64,000 nt of DNA from Rhodocyclaceae bacterium (GCA_028714035.1 JAQTNA010000010.1:1-64000), one strand, 5' to 3'; positions 15,686 to 24,669 are shown, counted from the first letter of the stretch. Translations and numbers: made by a program. Notes: generated from the sequence alone by a model not told the origin.

Positions 15686-16213
15686 ATGCGGACATTACGA
15701 TGGGGAATGGCACTGATGGCCTTGATCCTGTCTCTCGGGGCTGGGGCACAGACCCCGCTCCAGCCGGGCGAGCCGGCGCCGGAATTTACCCTGTTCGACG
15801 CTGACGGCACGGAGCACCAGCCGTCCGAATGGCGCGGACGCTGGCTGGTCCTGTACTTCTACCCGCGGGACAACACCCCCGGCTGCACCACCGAGGCGGT
15901 CGCCTTTCGCGACCATCTGTCCGAGTTTTCCGCCTTCCACGCCCAGGTGGTGGGCATCAGCGTGGACAGCGGGGCTTCGCACCGCGCCTTCGCCGACCAG
16001 CAGCATCTTCCCTTCCCTCTGCTCTCGGACGTGGGCGGACAGGTTGCCCGCCGCTACGGCGCCTTGATGAACCTGGCCGTCATCCAGTTCGCCAAGCGCC
16101 ATACCTACCTGATTGATCCCGAGGGGCGCATCGCCGTGGTCTACCGGGACGTCAATCCGGTGAACCACGCGGCGGAAATCCTCGGCGACCTGAAACGACT
16201 GAAGGCGAATTGA
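15686..16213 (+). CDS. Exported Bcp/PrxQ-type peroxiredoxin
   Basis: 175 residues with an N-terminal signal peptide (MRTLRWGMALMALILSLGAGA) and an AhpC/TSA thioredoxin fold. The peroxidatic cysteine motif is seen in FYPRDNTPGCTTEAVAFRDH; Bcp/PrxQ proteins usually have a second, resolving cysteine five residues on, but here that position is Ala/Val, so it looks like a 1-Cys form needing an external thiol. It detoxifies peroxides, here predicted in the periplasm. It follows the CHRD gene and probably shares its promoter. Confidence 0.93.
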   Translation: MRTLRWGMALMALILSLGAGAQTPLQPGEPAPEFTLFDADGTEHQPSEWRGRWLVLYFYPRDNTPGCTTEAVAFRDHLSEFSAFHAQVVGISVDSGASHRAFADQQHLPFPLLSDVGGQVARRYGALMNLAVIQFAKRHTYLIDPEGRIAVVYRDVNPVNHAAEILGDLKRLKAN

Positions 16214-16387
16214 AGACGGCGGGACGCGCCCTCCCGCGCCGAATAGCCACTCAATCTGTAGGGAATTTGATTACGTGTTCGAGCGTATTTCCTTGCCTCG
16301 GTTTTGGCGTATAACTTGCCACCATTGGCGGTGATTCGAAGCACGCTGCCACCATCGGACAGGCAGCACCTTCAAGGGGAGAACAAA

Positions 16388-16456
16388 ATGGACTCCACGC
16401 GAACGAGGGCCAAGATCAAGACCGAGGCCGGGTACCGCCGGCGGGAAGGGCTTTGA
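16388..16456 (+). CDS. 22-codon leader ORF upstream of the PAS gene
   Basis: A short ORF (MDSTRTRAKIKTEAGYRRRE...) with a strong ribosome site AGGGGAG six bases before the ATG. Its stop TGA (16454-16456) is only two bases from the ATG of the PAS protein at 16459, the geometry of translational coupling. The peptide is very basic. It may be a leader peptide or a true small protein; no homologue is recognised. Confidence 0.5.
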   Translation: MDSTRTRAKIKTEAGYRRREGL

Positions 16457-16458
16457 CC

Positions 16459-16890
16459 ATGCCTGCCCACCGCGCACGTTCCATCCTCAGCGGGGTCATC
16501 CCGGGCCACGGCCGGTTCGCGCAGGAAACCGTCCCGGACGTGGCGGCGCTGACGCTGGACGATTCCGGGATGATCTGGCACTGCAACCGGGCCGGCGAAG
16601 CCTTGTTCAAGTACCGCCGGCCACAACTCGTCTGGCGGCACGTATCCCTGCTGCTGCCGCAATTTTCCGATCTGGAACTGACCCTGAACGGCCAACCCAA
16701 TCCGCGCCTGCGCTTCCTGTGCCATATCGGCCACCAGTTCCGGGCGGTGACGCATAACGGCGAGCGCTTCGCCGCCGAGCTCTTCCTCAACCTCCTGGAC
16801 AGCAACGCACGGGCCCACTTGTCCCTGATCGTCCGTCCCGTGGAAGCGGGCCTTCCCCCGGGCCAGCCGGGGATGCGTCACGCGCCCTGA
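16459..16890 (+). CDS. Small single-PAS-domain protein
   Basis: 143 residues. Residues about 28-130 form one PAS domain (VAALTLDDSGMIWHCNRAGE ALF..., where the D-x-x-G-x-I-x-x-x-N-x-A element is clear). There is no kinase, GGDEF, HTH or membrane segment, so it must act through a partner. It ends 26 bases from the stop of the convergent WYL regulator. It is preceded by a leader ORF. Ligand and partner unknown. Confidence 0.8.
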   Translation: MPAHRARSILSGVIPGHGRFAQETVPDVAALTLDDSGMIWHCNRAGEALFKYRRPQLVWRHVSLLLPQFSDLELTLNGQPNPRLRFLCHIGHQFRAVTHNGERFAAELFLNLLDSNARAHLSLIVRPVEAGLPPGQPGMRHAP

Positions 16891-16916
16891 GAACGCTTCC
16901 CCTCGCGGGTGCCCGC

Positions 16917-17897
16917 TCAATCGTAGCTCGAGGCGGCGGCGCGGAGTTCTTCCGCGACCCGCCGGCGCAGTTCGGACGGCGCCAGGACTGCCACCCCCCG
17001 ACCCTGGCGCAGGATGTCCATGAGCAGTTCCCGGTCATCGCTGTAGGGCAGTTCCAGCAGGTAACTGCCGTCGGCATCGAAATGCCCCTTCTGGTTCGGA
17101 TGCCAGGTCTCGGAAGCCACCCAGCGCGCCCGCTCCGCCGTGAAACGCAGCCTGGCCCACTGCACCTCGCGTCCGGAAAAGATGCCGTAACCGGCACCCA
17201 GGTCCGCGTCCAGCTGATCCTCCGGCACATCCACGGCGGGCGACGCCAGCAGCTGCACGGCATGCATGGCATCCAGCGAGAAACTGCGCAAACCCTGGCG
17301 CAGATGGCACCAGGCATCCAGGTACCAGTTGTCCCGGTAATGCACCAGCCGCAGGGGCGAGATTTCCCGCTCGGAGTTTTCCCCCCGGCCCCGGGCGAAG
17401 TAGTTGATGGACAGGCGTTTTCGCTTCAGCAGCGCCGAACCCACCAGGGAAAACTGGTCCAGGGGCGTGCTGCGCGCCGCCATGCCCAGGATGCGCACCC
17501 GTTTCTGCACCTCCTCCGCCGAGTTGTCGGCGCTGCCCAGGAGCCCCCGCAATCGGGCCTGCATGGGCTCAACCTGGGCGCCGAGCAAGCCGCCCCGGTC
17601 CAGATTGGCCAGGAGATGCTGCATGGTCAGGAGCGCCAGGATTTCCTCGGAGCTGAACCACAGCCCGGGCAGTTCGTAGCGATCCCCCGCCCCCACCTGC
17701 TCCGGACTGCCGAAACGGTAACCCCGGGCCTCCCGGTCCCAGACGATGGGCGCGTTCAGGCGGCTGCGCAGGTACTCCAGGTCACGCTTGATAGTTGCCC
17801 GGGAAACCTCCAGTTTTTCCTGGAGTACGGCAAAAGGCACGACCTTGCGCTCGGAGAGCAACTGGTCAATCTTGTAGAAGCGTTCGGTGCGGTCCAT
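16917..17897 (-). CDS. WYL-domain transcriptional regulator (YafY/PafBC-like)
   Basis: 326 residues. N-terminal DeoR-type winged helix (FYKIDQLLSERKVVPFAVLQ...SRATIKRDLEYLRSRL), a central WYL domain (about 140-220; SINYFARGRGENSEREISPL, LVHYRDNWYLDAWCHLRQGL) and a C-terminal WCX domain. Such regulators bind ligands or nucleic acid through the WYL domain and often control DNA damage or defence genes. It begins just beside a GGGATCAGG repeat arm that separates it from the divergent glycosyltransferase. Confidence 0.92.
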   Translation of the reverse strand: MDRTERFYKIDQLLSERKVVPFAVLQEKLEVSRATIKRDLEYLRSRLNAPIVWDREARGYRFGSPEQVGAGDRYELPGLWFSSEEILALLTMQHLLANLDRGGLLGAQVEPMQARLRGLLGSADNSAEEVQKRVRILGMAARSTPLDQFSLVGSALLKRKRLSINYFARGRGENSEREISPLRLVHYRDNWYLDAWCHLRQGLRSFSLDAMHAVQLLASPAVDVPEDQLDADLGAGYGIFSGREVQWARLRFTAERARWVASETWHPNQKGHFDADGSYLLELPYSDDRELLMDILRQGRGVAVLAPSELRRRVAEELRAAASSYD

Positions 17898-17899
17898 TT

Positions 17900-17934
17900 C
17901 AGGGATCAGGGATCAGAGGTCAGGAATCAGGGGA
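17900..17934. repeat. GGGATCAGG repeat arm
   Basis: Direct units CAGGGATCAGGGATCAGAGG...CAGGAATCAGGGG, matching the left arm of the palindrome at 9121-9210. Only one arm is present, three bases from the start of the WYL gene. Confidence 0.75.
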
Positions 17935-18004
17935 GAATAGCGCGGAAAGTGGCAAGTTGAGCTTCTCGGCTAGAATGGCGCCTGAAATTTGCCCACTTCG
18001 ATCC

Positions 18005-19666
18005 ATGTCGCCCTACCGCAGTGAATCCCTGACGATTCCTTTCTGGCTGCCCCTCCTGCTGGTGGCAGCTTATCTGGCGCTTGGCCTCTCCAGCTACGGC
18101 CTCCTGGACAACAACGAGGGACTGTACGCCGAAATCGCCCGGGAGATGGGCCGAGGCGCCTCGCTCGTCATTCCGCACCTGATCGGCGAGCCCTACCTGG
18201 AGAAGCCGCCCCTCCTCTATTACCTGGTGGCGGCCGCCTTCCGGCTGTTCGGGGAGACGGAGGCCGCCGCCCGCGCCGTGCCCCTCCTCGCCTCGCTCGC
18301 CTGCCTGTGGAGCGTGCATGGGTTCTGCGCCCGCCTGGGTCGCCCCCAGACCGGCCGCCTGGCGGTGCTGATCCTGGGAAGCAGCCTGGGCTATGTGCTC
18401 ATGTCCCGGGTAGTCATGTTCGACATGCTGTTCACGGCCTTCTTCAATTTCGCCCTGCTCGGCTTCTTCCTCGCCTGGCGCGAGAGCAACCGGTGGCTGC
18501 TGCGCCTGAGCCATGCCTGCCTGGCCCTGGCCCTGCTCACCAAGGGCTTTCTCGCCCTGATCCTGTTCGGCCTGATCCTGGTGCCCTGCTTCCTCGTCCG
18601 GGGGCGCCGGAGCCTGTGGCAGGCCCTGCGCTTCTTCGCCGACCCGCTCGGCCTCGCCCTGTTTCTCGCGCTGGCCCTGCCCTGGCACGTGATCGCCTCA
18701 CTGGAACACCCGCGTTTCGCCTGGTTCTACTTCATAAACGAACACGTGCTGCGCTTCCTGGGCAAACGCATTCCCCAGGACTATTACTCGGGCTCCGTCG
18801 CCTATTACCTGCCCCGGCTGCTGGTATTCCTCTTTCCCTGGGCCTTCCACCTGGCCCTGACCCTGTTCCGCCGAGGTGGATCGGGTGATACGGACAAGGA
18901 GTTGGCGGGTTTCCTCTGGGCCGCCTGGCTGGCGCCCCTGCTGTTCTTCTCCCTGTCCTCCGCCAAGGCCAACTATTACATGGTGGTGGCCATGCCCGCC
19001 CTGGCACTCATCATCGCCTGGCGCATCCAGGAGCTGGCCGGCGCCGGCCGGGCGCGCCTCTTGGCCTGGCCTTCCGGGTTGATCCTGGGGTTCTCGCTCA
19101 TCCTGCTGACGGCCCTGGGCATCAAGTCACGGGGCACATTCGATCTGGCGGGCCAGCCGGACGCCGCCCTGCGCGTGGCAGTGGTCGCCGCCTTCCTGGC
19201 CCTGGCCTGGGCCGGATTCTGGCTGGCCTTGAAGCGCCAGACCCTGCTCGCGCTCGTCGCCACGGCCCTGCTGCTGGCGCCGATAGAGGGCTACCTGTTG
19301 CACGGTTTGGCGGCACGCGAGGCGGAAATCTCGGCGCGCCCCCTGGCCCGCGCCATCACCGAGCGCTGTCCCGGCTGCCGGGTGATGATCTACCGGGACT
19401 TCGAGGCCATCTCTTCCCTGGCCTTCTACCTGGAGAAGCCGCCCCTGATCCTGGACAGCGCCAGCAACGACCTGTGGTTCGCCTGGCATGAGAAGCCCGA
19501 TGACCCGGCCTTCGCGACTTCCGCAGCCGTGGCGGCACAGGGGAACGGGAAGCTGGCCGTGGTGGTGCTCAGGGAGCGCCTACAGGAATTCGCCGCCTCG
19601 CCGCTTTCGGCCCTGACCCGACCCGCCCTGACGCTGGGCAAGACGACATTATTCCTGAGTCAATAG
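18005..19666 (+). CDS. ArnT-like glycosyltransferase family 39 membrane protein
   Basis: A 553-residue protein with 11-12 hydrophobic segments. It has the GT39/ArnT catalytic loop after the first helix (YGLLDNNEGLYAEIAREMGR, with the acidic D-N-x-E), and GEPYLEKPPLLYYL, as in polyprenyl-phosphate-sugar dependent transferases. It would transfer a sugar, for example aminoarabinose or mannose, from a lipid carrier to lipid A or protein on the periplasmic side; the actual sugar cannot be told. Start ATG 18005 is preferred; ATG 17975 is possible. A small C-terminal soluble domain follows the last helix. Confidence 0.88.
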   Translation: MSPYRSESLTIPFWLPLLLVAAYLALGLSSYGLLDNNEGLYAEIAREMGRGASLVIPHLIGEPYLEKPPLLYYLVAAAFRLFGETEAAARAVPLLASLACLWSVHGFCARLGRPQTGRLAVLILGSSLGYVLMSRVVMFDMLFTAFFNFALLGFFLAWRESNRWLLRLSHACLALALLTKGFLALILFGLILVPCFLVRGRRSLWQALRFFADPLGLALFLALALPWHVIASLEHPRFAWFYFINEHVLRFLGKRIPQDYYSGSVAYYLPRLLVFLFPWAFHLALTLFRRGGSGDTDKELAGFLWAAWLAPLLFFSLSSAKANYYMVVAMPALALIIAWRIQELAGAGRARLLAWPSGLILGFSLILLTALGIKSRGTFDLAGQPDAALRVAVVAAFLALAWAGFWLALKRQTLLALVATALLLAPIEGYLLHGLAAREAEISARPLARAITERCPGCRVMIYRDFEAISSLAFYLEKPPLILDSASNDLWFAWHEKPDDPAFATSAAVAAQGNGKLAVVVLRERLQEFAASPLSALTRPALTLGKTTLFLSQ

Positions 19667-19675
19667 GCGTGTTCC

Positions 19676-19735
19676 GTGGGGTGGGCTTCAGCCCACCGTC
19701 GGAGCCATGGCCGGCTGAAGCCGGCCCCACCCACG
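19676..19735. repeat. GGCTTCAGCC palindromes after the GT39 gene
   Basis: Two successive hairpins, GGTGGGCTTCAGCCCACC and GGCCGGCTGAAGCCGGCC. The second is repeated at 20224-20260. They probably act as a terminator-like or REP structure between convergent genes. Confidence 0.8.
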
Positions 19736-19736
19736 A

Positions 19737-20159
19737 CTACTGGGCGGCCGGCAGATGCTCGAAGCCGCCGAGCACCTGCCCGGGGCCGATGCCGTGCCTC
19801 TGGAACCAGCCCGCATTCATTTCCAGGGCGTAAGTCGCCGGGCGGATCGAACAATGGATGTCCTTCGTCTGGGGCTGCATTTCCTCGATGTTGAGAATGG
19901 CACCCTTCTCGTCCAGGAAGGCCACGGCAAGCGGGATCAGGGTATTGGCCATCCACATGCAGACCTTGTCCGCCTTGGGAAAGACGAAGACCATGCCATG
20001 ATTCTCGGCCATGGACTGCCGGTACATCAGCCCCTTTTCCCGCCCCTGGGGCGTGTTCATGACCTCGGCCTCGATGCGGTGGATACCGGCCGTCAGGTCC
20101 GCCGCCCAGGCGCCTCCCGCCAACAGCGCCAATATCAGTGCCAGACTCAGCTTGCGCAT
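19737..20159 (-). CDS. DUF192 family exported protein
   Basis: 140 residues with an N-terminal signal peptide (MRKLSLALILALLAGGAWA) and one DUF192 domain. Seen: IEAEVMNTPQGREKGLMYRQSM, GMVFVFP, VCMWMANTLIPLAVAFLDE (the family W-M-x-N-T-x-I-P-L-D-x-(L/A)-F motif) and YALEMNAGWF. The biochemical function of DUF192 is unknown. A REP lies between it and relA. Confidence 0.9.
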   Translation of the reverse strand: MRKLSLALILALLAGGAWAADLTAGIHRIEAEVMNTPQGREKGLMYRQSMAENHGMVFVFPKADKVCMWMANTLIPLAVAFLDEKGAILNIEEMQPQTKDIHCSIRPATYALEMNAGWFQRHGIGPGQVLGGFEHLPAAQ

Positions 20160-20223
20160 TTTCCCTCCCTACCGTCCTATCAAGTTCTTTCGGGTCCAAA
20201 ACTGCTCTCGTGGTACGAGCCTC

Positions 20224-20260
20224 GGTGCGCCATGGCCGGCTGAAGCCGGCCCCACGCACC
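20224..20260. repeat. GGCCGGCTGAAGCCGGCC palindrome before relA end
   Basis: A hairpin nearly identical to the second hairpin of 19676-19735, within outer arms GGTGCG...CGCACC. It lies between relA (stop) and the DUF192 gene start, both on the minus strand. Confidence 0.75.
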
Positions 20261-20282
20261 CTTACCGCTTACCGCTTACCGT

Positions 20283-22487
20283 TTACGCCCGCTCTGCCTG
20301 CATGACGCCGGAAACTTCCCGTATGTGTTGCAAGGCCCTCTCCAGCTGCGGCAGGCCGCTCACCTCCACGGTGAAGGCCATGCGCGCCGACCCCGCCTTG
20401 GACAGGGTATTCACCGCCGTGACGTTGATCTTCTCCCGGGAGAGCACTTCCGAGATGTCCCGCAGCAGGCCCTGGCGATCCTGGGCCTCCACGTGGATGG
20501 CCACCGGATAATAGGCGCTGCCGCCGTGGCCGGCCGCCTCGCCCCAGTCGGCGCTGATGACCCGCTCCGGCGCCCCGGCCGCCATGTGGGCAAAGTTGCT
20601 GCAATCCAGGCGGTGGATCGAAACCCCCTTGCCGCGGGTGACATAACCGGCAATGGCGTCGGGCGGCGCCGGCTTGCAGCAGCGGCCCAGTTGCGTCAGG
20701 AGTTTATCCACGCCGACGATGAGCACGCCGCTGCTGCCGCCGGACTTGCTCTTCCTGAGCGGCACTTCCGGCTCTTCCACCGGTTTTTCCTCGCCGTGCA
20801 GGGCGATCTGCAACTGGCGCGGCCCCACCTCGTTCCGCCCGGCGGCCAGGTAGAGGTTGTCGCTGTGCTCGAATCCCAGCTTGTTGGCCAGTTCCTCGAT
20901 GTTGGCCTGGGTCGCCCCTTCCCTTTGCAGTTCGCGCACGATGAAGGCCCGGCCCTGGGCCAGGGTCTGCGCCTCCTCCTGCGCGGTGAACCAGCGTTTG
21001 ACCTTGGCCTTGGCCTGGTGCGTGGCCAGGTAGCCCTGCTGCGGGTTGAGCCAGTCCCGGCTCGGACCACCCTGCTTGGCGGCGACGATTTCCACCCGCT
21101 GGCCGTTCTTCAGCGGCGTGTTGAGCGGCACCAGCTGGCCATCCACCCGGGCGCCCCGGCAGCGGTGGCCCAGGTCCGTGTGCAGCCGGTAGGCGAAGTC
21201 CACCGGTGTCGCGCCCTGGGTCAGGTCCAGCACCCGGCCCTGGGGTGTGAGCACGTAGATGGTGTCATCGAAGGCGGCGCGCTTGTACTGCTCCACCCAC
21301 TCGGAGGTGTCGGTGATCTCGTCGCGCCAGGACAGGAGCTGGCGCAACCAGGCGATCTTGTCGTCGTAGGCGCTGTCCGCCTTGACCGAACCCTTCTCCT
21401 TGTAGCGCCAGTGGGCCGCCACCCCGAGTTCCGCGTGGCGGTGCATCTCGTAGGTGCGTATCTGCACTTCCAGGGACCGGCCATCCTCCGCCATCACGGC
21501 GGTATGGAGCGACCGGTAATAGTTGCCCTTGGGATGGGAGATGTAGTCATCGAACTCCTTGGAGATCGGCTGCCAGAGCTGGTGCACGATGCCCAGCGCG
21601 GTGTAGCAGTCCTTCACATCGTCCACCAGCACCCGGAGCGCCCGCACGTCATAGACCTCTTCGAAATCCAGGTCCTTGCCGCGCATCTTGTTCCAGATGC
21701 TGTAGATGTGCTTGGGACGGCCATAGACCTCCGCCTTGATGCCCACGGCCGCCAGCTCCGCCGACACGCGCTCCACCGCACTGGATATGAAGCCTTCCCG
21801 CTCGGCCCGCTTCTCGTCCAGCATCTTGGCGATGCGCTTGTAGGTATCCGGGTGCAGGAAGCGGAAGGACATGTCTTCCAGCTCCCACTTCAACTGCCAC
21901 ACCCCCAGGCGGTTGGCCAGGGGCGCGTAGATGTCCAGACTCTCCCGCGCCACCTCTTCCCGATTTTCCGATGGATGGTCCGCGTAATAGCGCAGGCTCT
22001 GCACCCGGCTCGCCAGGCGCAGGATCACCACGCGCACATCCTCGGACATGGAGAGCATCATCTTGCGCAGGATCTCGCTCTGGGCCTTGACCTCCACGCC
22101 GCCGCTGGCCCGTGCCCGGGTCACCAGGCGCAGGCCGTTCAGCCGCTTCAAGCCGTCCACCAGGTGAGCCACCGCTTCCCCGAACTCGGCGGAAAGGTGT
22201 TCCCGGGCATGCTCCAACTCGCTCGCCACCGCGAACAGCAGGCCGGCGAGCCGCGTCTCCACGTCCAGGTTCAGGGAGGCCACCACCAGGGCCATGCCCA
22301 GGGCGTGCCGGGCCATGTCCTCGCCCGTGCCCAGTCTGCGCCCCGCGTAGAGCGGGCCGATCATGTCCAGGGCACGCGCCAGGCGCCTGCGGTCCTCTTC
22401 CCCCAGGCCCGCCGCCAGGAGATCCAGGGAAACGTCGCCACCGGACTCGTCGCGGGTGGCGGAAAGGGAATGGGTAACGGAAACCAT
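20283..22487 (-). CDS. relA: (p)ppGpp synthetase RelA
   Basis: 734 residues, RelA size. Domains in order: degenerate HD hydrolase (about 40-185; the HD pair is lost, reading VVASLNLD), synthetase domain (about 215-350; GRPKHIYSIWNKM, EVYDVRALRVLVDDVKDCY, RSLHTAVM), TGS domain (YVLTPQGRVLDLTQGATPVDFAY), helical region, zinc/CC domain (LGRCCKPAPPDAIAGYVTRG...IHRLDC) and a C-terminal ACT domain. The lost HD pair marks a synthetase-only RelA rather than SpoT. Start MVSVTHSL at 22487 avoids the upstream repeat, which is open in frame. Confidence 0.96.
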   Translation of the reverse strand: MVSVTHSLSATRDESGGDVSLDLLAAGLGEEDRRRLARALDMIGPLYAGRRLGTGEDMARHALGMALVVASLNLDVETRLAGLLFAVASELEHAREHLSAEFGEAVAHLVDGLKRLNGLRLVTRARASGGVEVKAQSEILRKMMLSMSEDVRVVILRLASRVQSLRYYADHPSENREEVARESLDIYAPLANRLGVWQLKWELEDMSFRFLHPDTYKRIAKMLDEKRAEREGFISSAVERVSAELAAVGIKAEVYGRPKHIYSIWNKMRGKDLDFEEVYDVRALRVLVDDVKDCYTALGIVHQLWQPISKEFDDYISHPKGNYYRSLHTAVMAEDGRSLEVQIRTYEMHRHAELGVAAHWRYKEKGSVKADSAYDDKIAWLRQLLSWRDEITDTSEWVEQYKRAAFDDTIYVLTPQGRVLDLTQGATPVDFAYRLHTDLGHRCRGARVDGQLVPLNTPLKNGQRVEIVAAKQGGPSRDWLNPQQGYLATHQAKAKVKRWFTAQEEAQTLAQGRAFIVRELQREGATQANIEELANKLGFEHSDNLYLAAGRNEVGPRQLQIALHGEEKPVEEPEVPLRKSKSGGSSGVLIVGVDKLLTQLGRCCKPAPPDAIAGYVTRGKGVSIHRLDCSNFAHMAAGAPERVISADWGEAAGHGGSAYYPVAIHVEAQDRQGLLRDISEVLSREKINVTAVNTLSKAGSARMAFTVEVSGLPQLERALQHIREVSGVMQAERA

Positions 22488-22514
22488 GGAGCGGATTATC
22501 CCATCTTGAGCGGC

Positions 22515-22603
22515 AGTCGAGAGTCGAGAGTAAAGCGTCGAGAGTAAAAGTTTGCTCGCCTTCGGCGCGCCAATAACACTCTCCACTCTCGACCCGCGAC
22601 TCG
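22515..22603. repeat. TCGAGAG inverted tandem repeat between relA and mtfA
   Basis: The left arm has AGTCGAGAGTCGAGAG and CGTCGAGAG units; the right arm has CACTCTCCACTCTCGAC. A GGCGCGCC core sits in the centre. Related copies are at 56656-56762 and 58276-58376. Confidence 0.85.
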
Positions 22604-22680
22604 CCACCCTTGAGTCAGGGCACCTGGTCACGGATAATCGGCCCTTTCGGGCGGAATTCAAGCGGCCTCGGGCAATATTG

Positions 22681-23496
22681 ATGTTTTCCTTTCTGCAAAG
22701 ATGGCGCCACCCCTCGGCGCAGGCCACGCCGGAGATCTCGCCTGAACGCTGGCTTCGCCTGGAGGAAAGGCTGCCGGCCCTGGACTTCCTGATGCCGGAA
22801 GAACTGGAGAAGCTCCGCGGCCTGGCCCTGGCCTTCCTGGCGGAGAAGGAATTCACCGGCGGGCCGGACTTCCAGGTGACGGACGACATGCGCCTTACCA
22901 TCGCGCTGACCGCCTGCCTGCCCATCCTGAACCTGGGGCTGGACTGGTACGGCGACTGGGTGGGCATCATCGTCTACCCGGGCGATTTCGTCGTACCGCG
23001 ACGCACTTTCGATGCGGCCGGGGTGCTGCACGAATACGATGACGTGCTGGCGGGCCAGGCCTGGCAGGGCGGCCCGGTGGTGCTGTCCTGGCTGGAGGAG
23101 GAAACGCCCGGGGTCAATGTCATGCTGCACGAGTTCGCCCACAAGCTGGACATGCGGGAGGGTGAAGAGGCCAACGGCTTGCCGCCCCTGCACCCGGACA
23201 TGAGCCGGCACGCCTGGACAGCCGCGTTTCGACACGCCTTCGAGGATTTCCGGCGCCGGGTGCGCCACGCCGAATTCCGGGGCCTGGAGACCGAACTGGA
23301 CCCGTACGGCGCCGAGAGTCCGGGCGAATTCTTCGCGGTCATGTCCGAAGCCTTCTTCGAGACGCCGCTCCTGCTCCGGGAACACTACCCGGATGTCTAT
23401 GAGCAGTTCCGCCTCTTCTACCGGCAGGACCCGGCGCCTCGCGAGGCCGCACTGAGCCTGGAAAGTGCGGCGGACCCCACGCAGAACACCCTATAA
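22681..23496 (+). CDS. mtfA: MtfA-type zinc aminopeptidase (Mlc titration factor family)
   Basis: 271 residues of the MtfA/DgsA anti-repressor family. Seen: the zinc motif HEFAHKLDM (HExxH, with preceding NVMLHEF), IIVYPGDFVVPRRTFDAAGV, VVLSWLEEETPG, and SPGEFFAVMSEAFFETP with the third zinc-ligand glutamate. In E. coli MtfA binds Mlc and controls glucose uptake genes, and it is a peptidase; whether Mlc exists here is unknown. Start ATG 22681 is right after the repeat; the upstream frame reads repeat sequence. Confidence 0.93.
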   Translation: MFSFLQRWRHPSAQATPEISPERWLRLEERLPALDFLMPEELEKLRGLALAFLAEKEFTGGPDFQVTDDMRLTIALTACLPILNLGLDWYGDWVGIIVYPGDFVVPRRTFDAAGVLHEYDDVLAGQAWQGGPVVLSWLEEETPGVNVMLHEFAHKLDMREGEEANGLPPLHPDMSRHAWTAAFRHAFEDFRRRVRHAEFRGLETELDPYGAESPGEFFAVMSEAFFETPLLLREHYPDVYEQFRLFYRQDPAPREAALSLESAADPTQNTL

Positions 23497-23547
23497 AGCG
23501 GAAACGTGCCACACTTGCCGGCTTCCCAACCCCGGCGCCACACGATC

Positions 23548-24669
23548 ATGACTGACACCCTCCACTGGTTTGAGGCCGGCGAGGCACGCGCGGCCCTGTG
23601 GCGCTCCGAGAGCGGCGCCCGGGTGCCGAAGAAGATGGTCATCGCCGACGACACCATCAAGGCGGACAACGCCTACCGCCTGGCCGCCGAGGGTACGGCG
23701 CTCCTGTGGCGCGGCGATTTCCAGAATGCGCGGCAACTGTTGCAGGCCCTGGCCCGGCGTACCGACAGGAAGCCCGCCAAGCTCGCCGCGACGCCCGGCG
23801 AGGCCTTCAACCTGCATCGCCAGGCCCAGTCCCAGCGCGCCCGCATCCTGGGCATGCTGCTGGTCCCCCTGGAGGCGGACTTCAGCATTCCCCTGCGCCG
23901 CGCCCCGGACGTGGCCCTGGCCTGCCGAGAAGCCTATGGCGAGGCGACCGCCCCCTCGGTGCTGTCCCTGCGGGAACTGCTGGGGGTCATCGGCGCCCAC
24001 GAGTGGCGCAAGAAGGGGGTGCCCATCCCCGCCCTGGACGCCGCCATCCATCCCCACTACGGCGTGTTTTCTCCGGTACGCGGTGAATACGTGGACCTGG
24101 TGGCCAAGGCGCCCCTGCCCGTCACGCCCTGTCCCCTGGCTTTTGATATCGGCACCGGCACCGGCGTGCTGGCGGCCGTACTGGCGAAAAGAGGGGTCGG
24201 GCGGGTCGTCGCCACCGAACATTCGCCCCAGGCGCTGGCCTGTGCCCGGGACAACCTGGCGCGCCTGGGACTGGAGGCGCAGGTGGAAGCGGTGGATGCC
24301 GACCTCTTTCCGGAGGGCCAGGCGCCCCTGGTGGTGTGCAACCCGCCCTGGGTGCCTGCTCGCCCCAGCTCCGCCCTGGAAACCGCCGTCTATGACCCGG
24401 ACAGCCGCATGCTGAGAGGTTTCCTGAACGGCCTGTCCACCCACCTGGCCCCGGGCGGCGAGGGCTGGCTGATCCTCTCCGACCTGGCGGAACACCTGGG
24501 TCTGCGCAGCCGGAAAGAACTGTTGGACTGGATAACGGCAGCGGGCCTGAAGGTTCTGGGCCGACGCGAGGCCAAACCCCTTCATCCCAAGGCCAGCGAC
24601 GAATCCGACCCCCTGCACGCCGCCCGCAAGGCGGAGATCACGTCCCTGTGGCGCCTGGGCAGCCGCTGA
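23548..24669 (+). CDS. Class I SAM-dependent methyltransferase (PrmC/RsmC-like)
   Basis: 373 residues. The C-terminal half is a class I methyltransferase: FDIGTGTGVLAAVLAKRGVG (motif I), ATEHSPQALACARDNLARLG, and VVCNPPWVPARP (NPPW/Y motif IV of N-methylating enzymes). The N-terminal half is helical and specific. The NPPW signature suggests an amide or exocyclic amine target in rRNA, protein or DNA; a precise substrate is not assignable. It lies between mtfA and a hydrolase. Confidence 0.85.
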   Translation: MTDTLHWFEAGEARAALWRSESGARVPKKMVIADDTIKADNAYRLAAEGTALLWRGDFQNARQLLQALARRTDRKPAKLAATPGEAFNLHRQAQSQRARILGMLLVPLEADFSIPLRRAPDVALACREAYGEATAPSVLSLRELLGVIGAHEWRKKGVPIPALDAAIHPHYGVFSPVRGEYVDLVAKAPLPVTPCPLAFDIGTGTGVLAAVLAKRGVGRVVATEHSPQALACARDNLARLGLEAQVEAVDADLFPEGQAPLVVCNPPWVPARPSSALETAVYDPDSRMLRGFLNGLSTHLAPGGEGWLILSDLAEHLGLRSRKELLDWITAAGLKVLGRREAKPLHPKASDESDPLHAARKAEITSLWRLGSR

